This document shows positions 12,890 through 13,746 of a stretch of DNA of 13,746 bases, one piece after another (positions within the stretch are counted from its first letter, which is position 1; every line of letters begins with the position of its first letter). The translations under genes were made by a program, and so were the position numbers. The notes below the pieces were generated by a model that had not been told where the DNA came from, did not search any database, and was given only the letters and a program-made list of their open reading frames with translations. Where the stretch lies: contig CANOUM010000031.1 in NCBI GenBank assembly GCA_947570515.1, forward strand, positions 1 through 13,746, in the 5' to 3' direction. The DNA is from an uncultured Clostridia bacterium (GTDB taxonomy: Bacteria > Bacillota > Clostridia > Lachnospirales > Bianqueaceae).

Positions 12890-13746
12890 ATCCAACAGTA
12901 TCAATTTGAGCATATTTAGCATGTGCTTCGATGAACTCACGGCGAGGCTCTACCTTGTCGCCCATCAGCATCGTAAAGATCTGATCGGCTGCCGCCGCAT
13001 CATCCATCTGCACCTGCAGCAGAATACGGTTTGCGGGATCCATTGTGGTCTCCCAGAGCTGATCGGCATCCATCTCACCAAGGCCTTTATAGCGCTGCAC
13101 GCCATCAGCAATCTGCTGCTCCGTCATACCAAGCTTTTCGAGCAGGGGATTTAGCTCATTCTCATAATACAGATAATGTACCTCATTTTTCGACTTCTCC
13201 ACACGGAACAGCGGAGGCTGAGCGATATACACCTTGCCCTGTTCAATCAGCTGCGGCATGAAGCGATAGAAAAACGTCAGCATCAGCGTGCGGATATGAG
13301 CCCCATCCACATCAGCATCGGTCATGATAATGATCTTATGGTACCGTAGCTTATTGATATCAAAATCATCATGGATACCCGTGCCAAAAGCAGTAATCAT
13401 CGCCCGGATTTCGGCGTTGCCGAGGATTCTGTCCAGCCGGGCCTTCTCTACATTCAAAATTTTACCGCGCAGCGGCAAAATGGCTTGCGTCTGCCGGGAA
13501 CGCGCATTTTTTGCGGAACCGCCGGCGGAGTCGCCTTCGACGATGTAGATCTCACAGTTTTTGGGATCGCGGTCAGAACAGTCTGCCAGCTTGCCGGGCA
13601 GACTGGTGCTCTCGAGCGCCGTTTTGCGGCGGGTCAGGTCACGGGCCTTGCGGGCGGCGTCACGGGCTCTGGCGGCCATGATGGCCTTATTCAAGATGGT
13701 TTTGGCGATGTTGGGGTTCTGTTCAAGGAAAAAGGTGAGTCCATCA
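12888..13746 (-). CDS. gyrB: DNA gyrase subunit B, C-terminal part (5' end outside window)
   Basis: The frame runs open to the window edge and gives the last 285 residues of GyrB, beginning DGLTFFLEQNPNIAKTILNK. The ATPase (GHKL) domain and most of the transducer are outside the window. Seen here: the TOPRIM metal-binding motifs EGDSAGGSA (catalytic Glu codon at 13536-13538) and DADVDGAHI (acidic triad, from about 13319 downwards), the PLRGKILNVEKAR segment of the quinolone/GyrA-contact region, and the tail motif RYKGLGEMDADQLWETTMDP. There is no long insert of the kind seen in E. coli GyrB in the TOPRIM-tail part. The final residues (KYAQIDTVG) differ from the usual ending in LDI. It could only be confused with ParE; the adjoining GyrA with a GyrA box settles the assignment. 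TTG at 13694 reads as an internal Leu, not a start. Confidence 0.97.
   Translation of the reverse strand, partial: DGLTFFLEQNPNIAKTILNKAIMAARARDAARKARDLTRRKTALESTSLPGKLADCSDRDPKNCEIYIVEGDSAGGSAKNARSRQTQAILPLRGKILNVEKARLDRILGNAEIRAMITAFGTGIHDDFDINKLRYHKIIIMTDADVDGAHIRTLMLTFFYRFMPQLIEQGKVYIAQPPLFRVEKSKNEVHYLYYENELNPLLEKLGMTEQQIADGVQRYKGLGEMDADQLWETTMDPANRILLQVQMDDAAAADQIFTMLMGDKVEPRREFIEAHAKYAQIDTVG

Overview
The window looks like part of a low-to-mid GC Gram-positive anaerobe (Bacillota, clostridial or Lachnospiraceae-like). Three things suggest this. GyrA and GyrB have Firmicutes-type motifs (QNRGGKG and a second QKRGGKG box in GyrA; PLRGK in GyrB). gyrA has a strong AAGGAGGT Shine-Dalgarno. 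The neighbouring giant cell-surface protein ends in a VKTGD motif, a membrane helix and a basic tail. Genus and species cannot be set from this window.

Layout: the left three quarters (about 1-10061, + strand) is one giant repetitive surface-protein gene. It has about 30 tandem, strongly diverged repeats resembling the divergent InlB B-repeat / bacterial-repeat family, nearly all carrying a [VI]xW core. These are followed by four DUF11-type domains, a Pro/Glu-rich linker and a C-terminal membrane anchor. The open frame starts at a weak TTG (78) with no signal peptide. A single in-frame TAA (60-62) sits exactly where neighbouring repeats have a conserved aromatic residue, and the 59 bases before it read as repeat-like sequence in the same frame. 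The gene therefore probably begins upstream of the window, and the visible ORF is the downstream part of a larger gene that is either interrupted or affected by a sequence error.

The convergent intergenic region (10062-10398) holds an intrinsic terminator for the giant gene, several inverted repeats built partly on an AACATGTAyGC motif, a promoter-like sequence, and a second hairpin terminator used by gyrA from the other side.

The right quarter (10399-13746, - strand) is the end of a gyrB-gyrA operon: complete gyrA and the C-terminal (TOPRIM and tail) part of gyrB. The gyrB stop codon overlaps the gyrA Shine-Dalgarno, so the two gyrase subunits are probably translationally coupled. The gyrase genes are housekeeping. 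The surface protein is the accessory part and carries nearly all of the unusual signal. I see no mobile element, CRISPR array, tRNA or rRNA.
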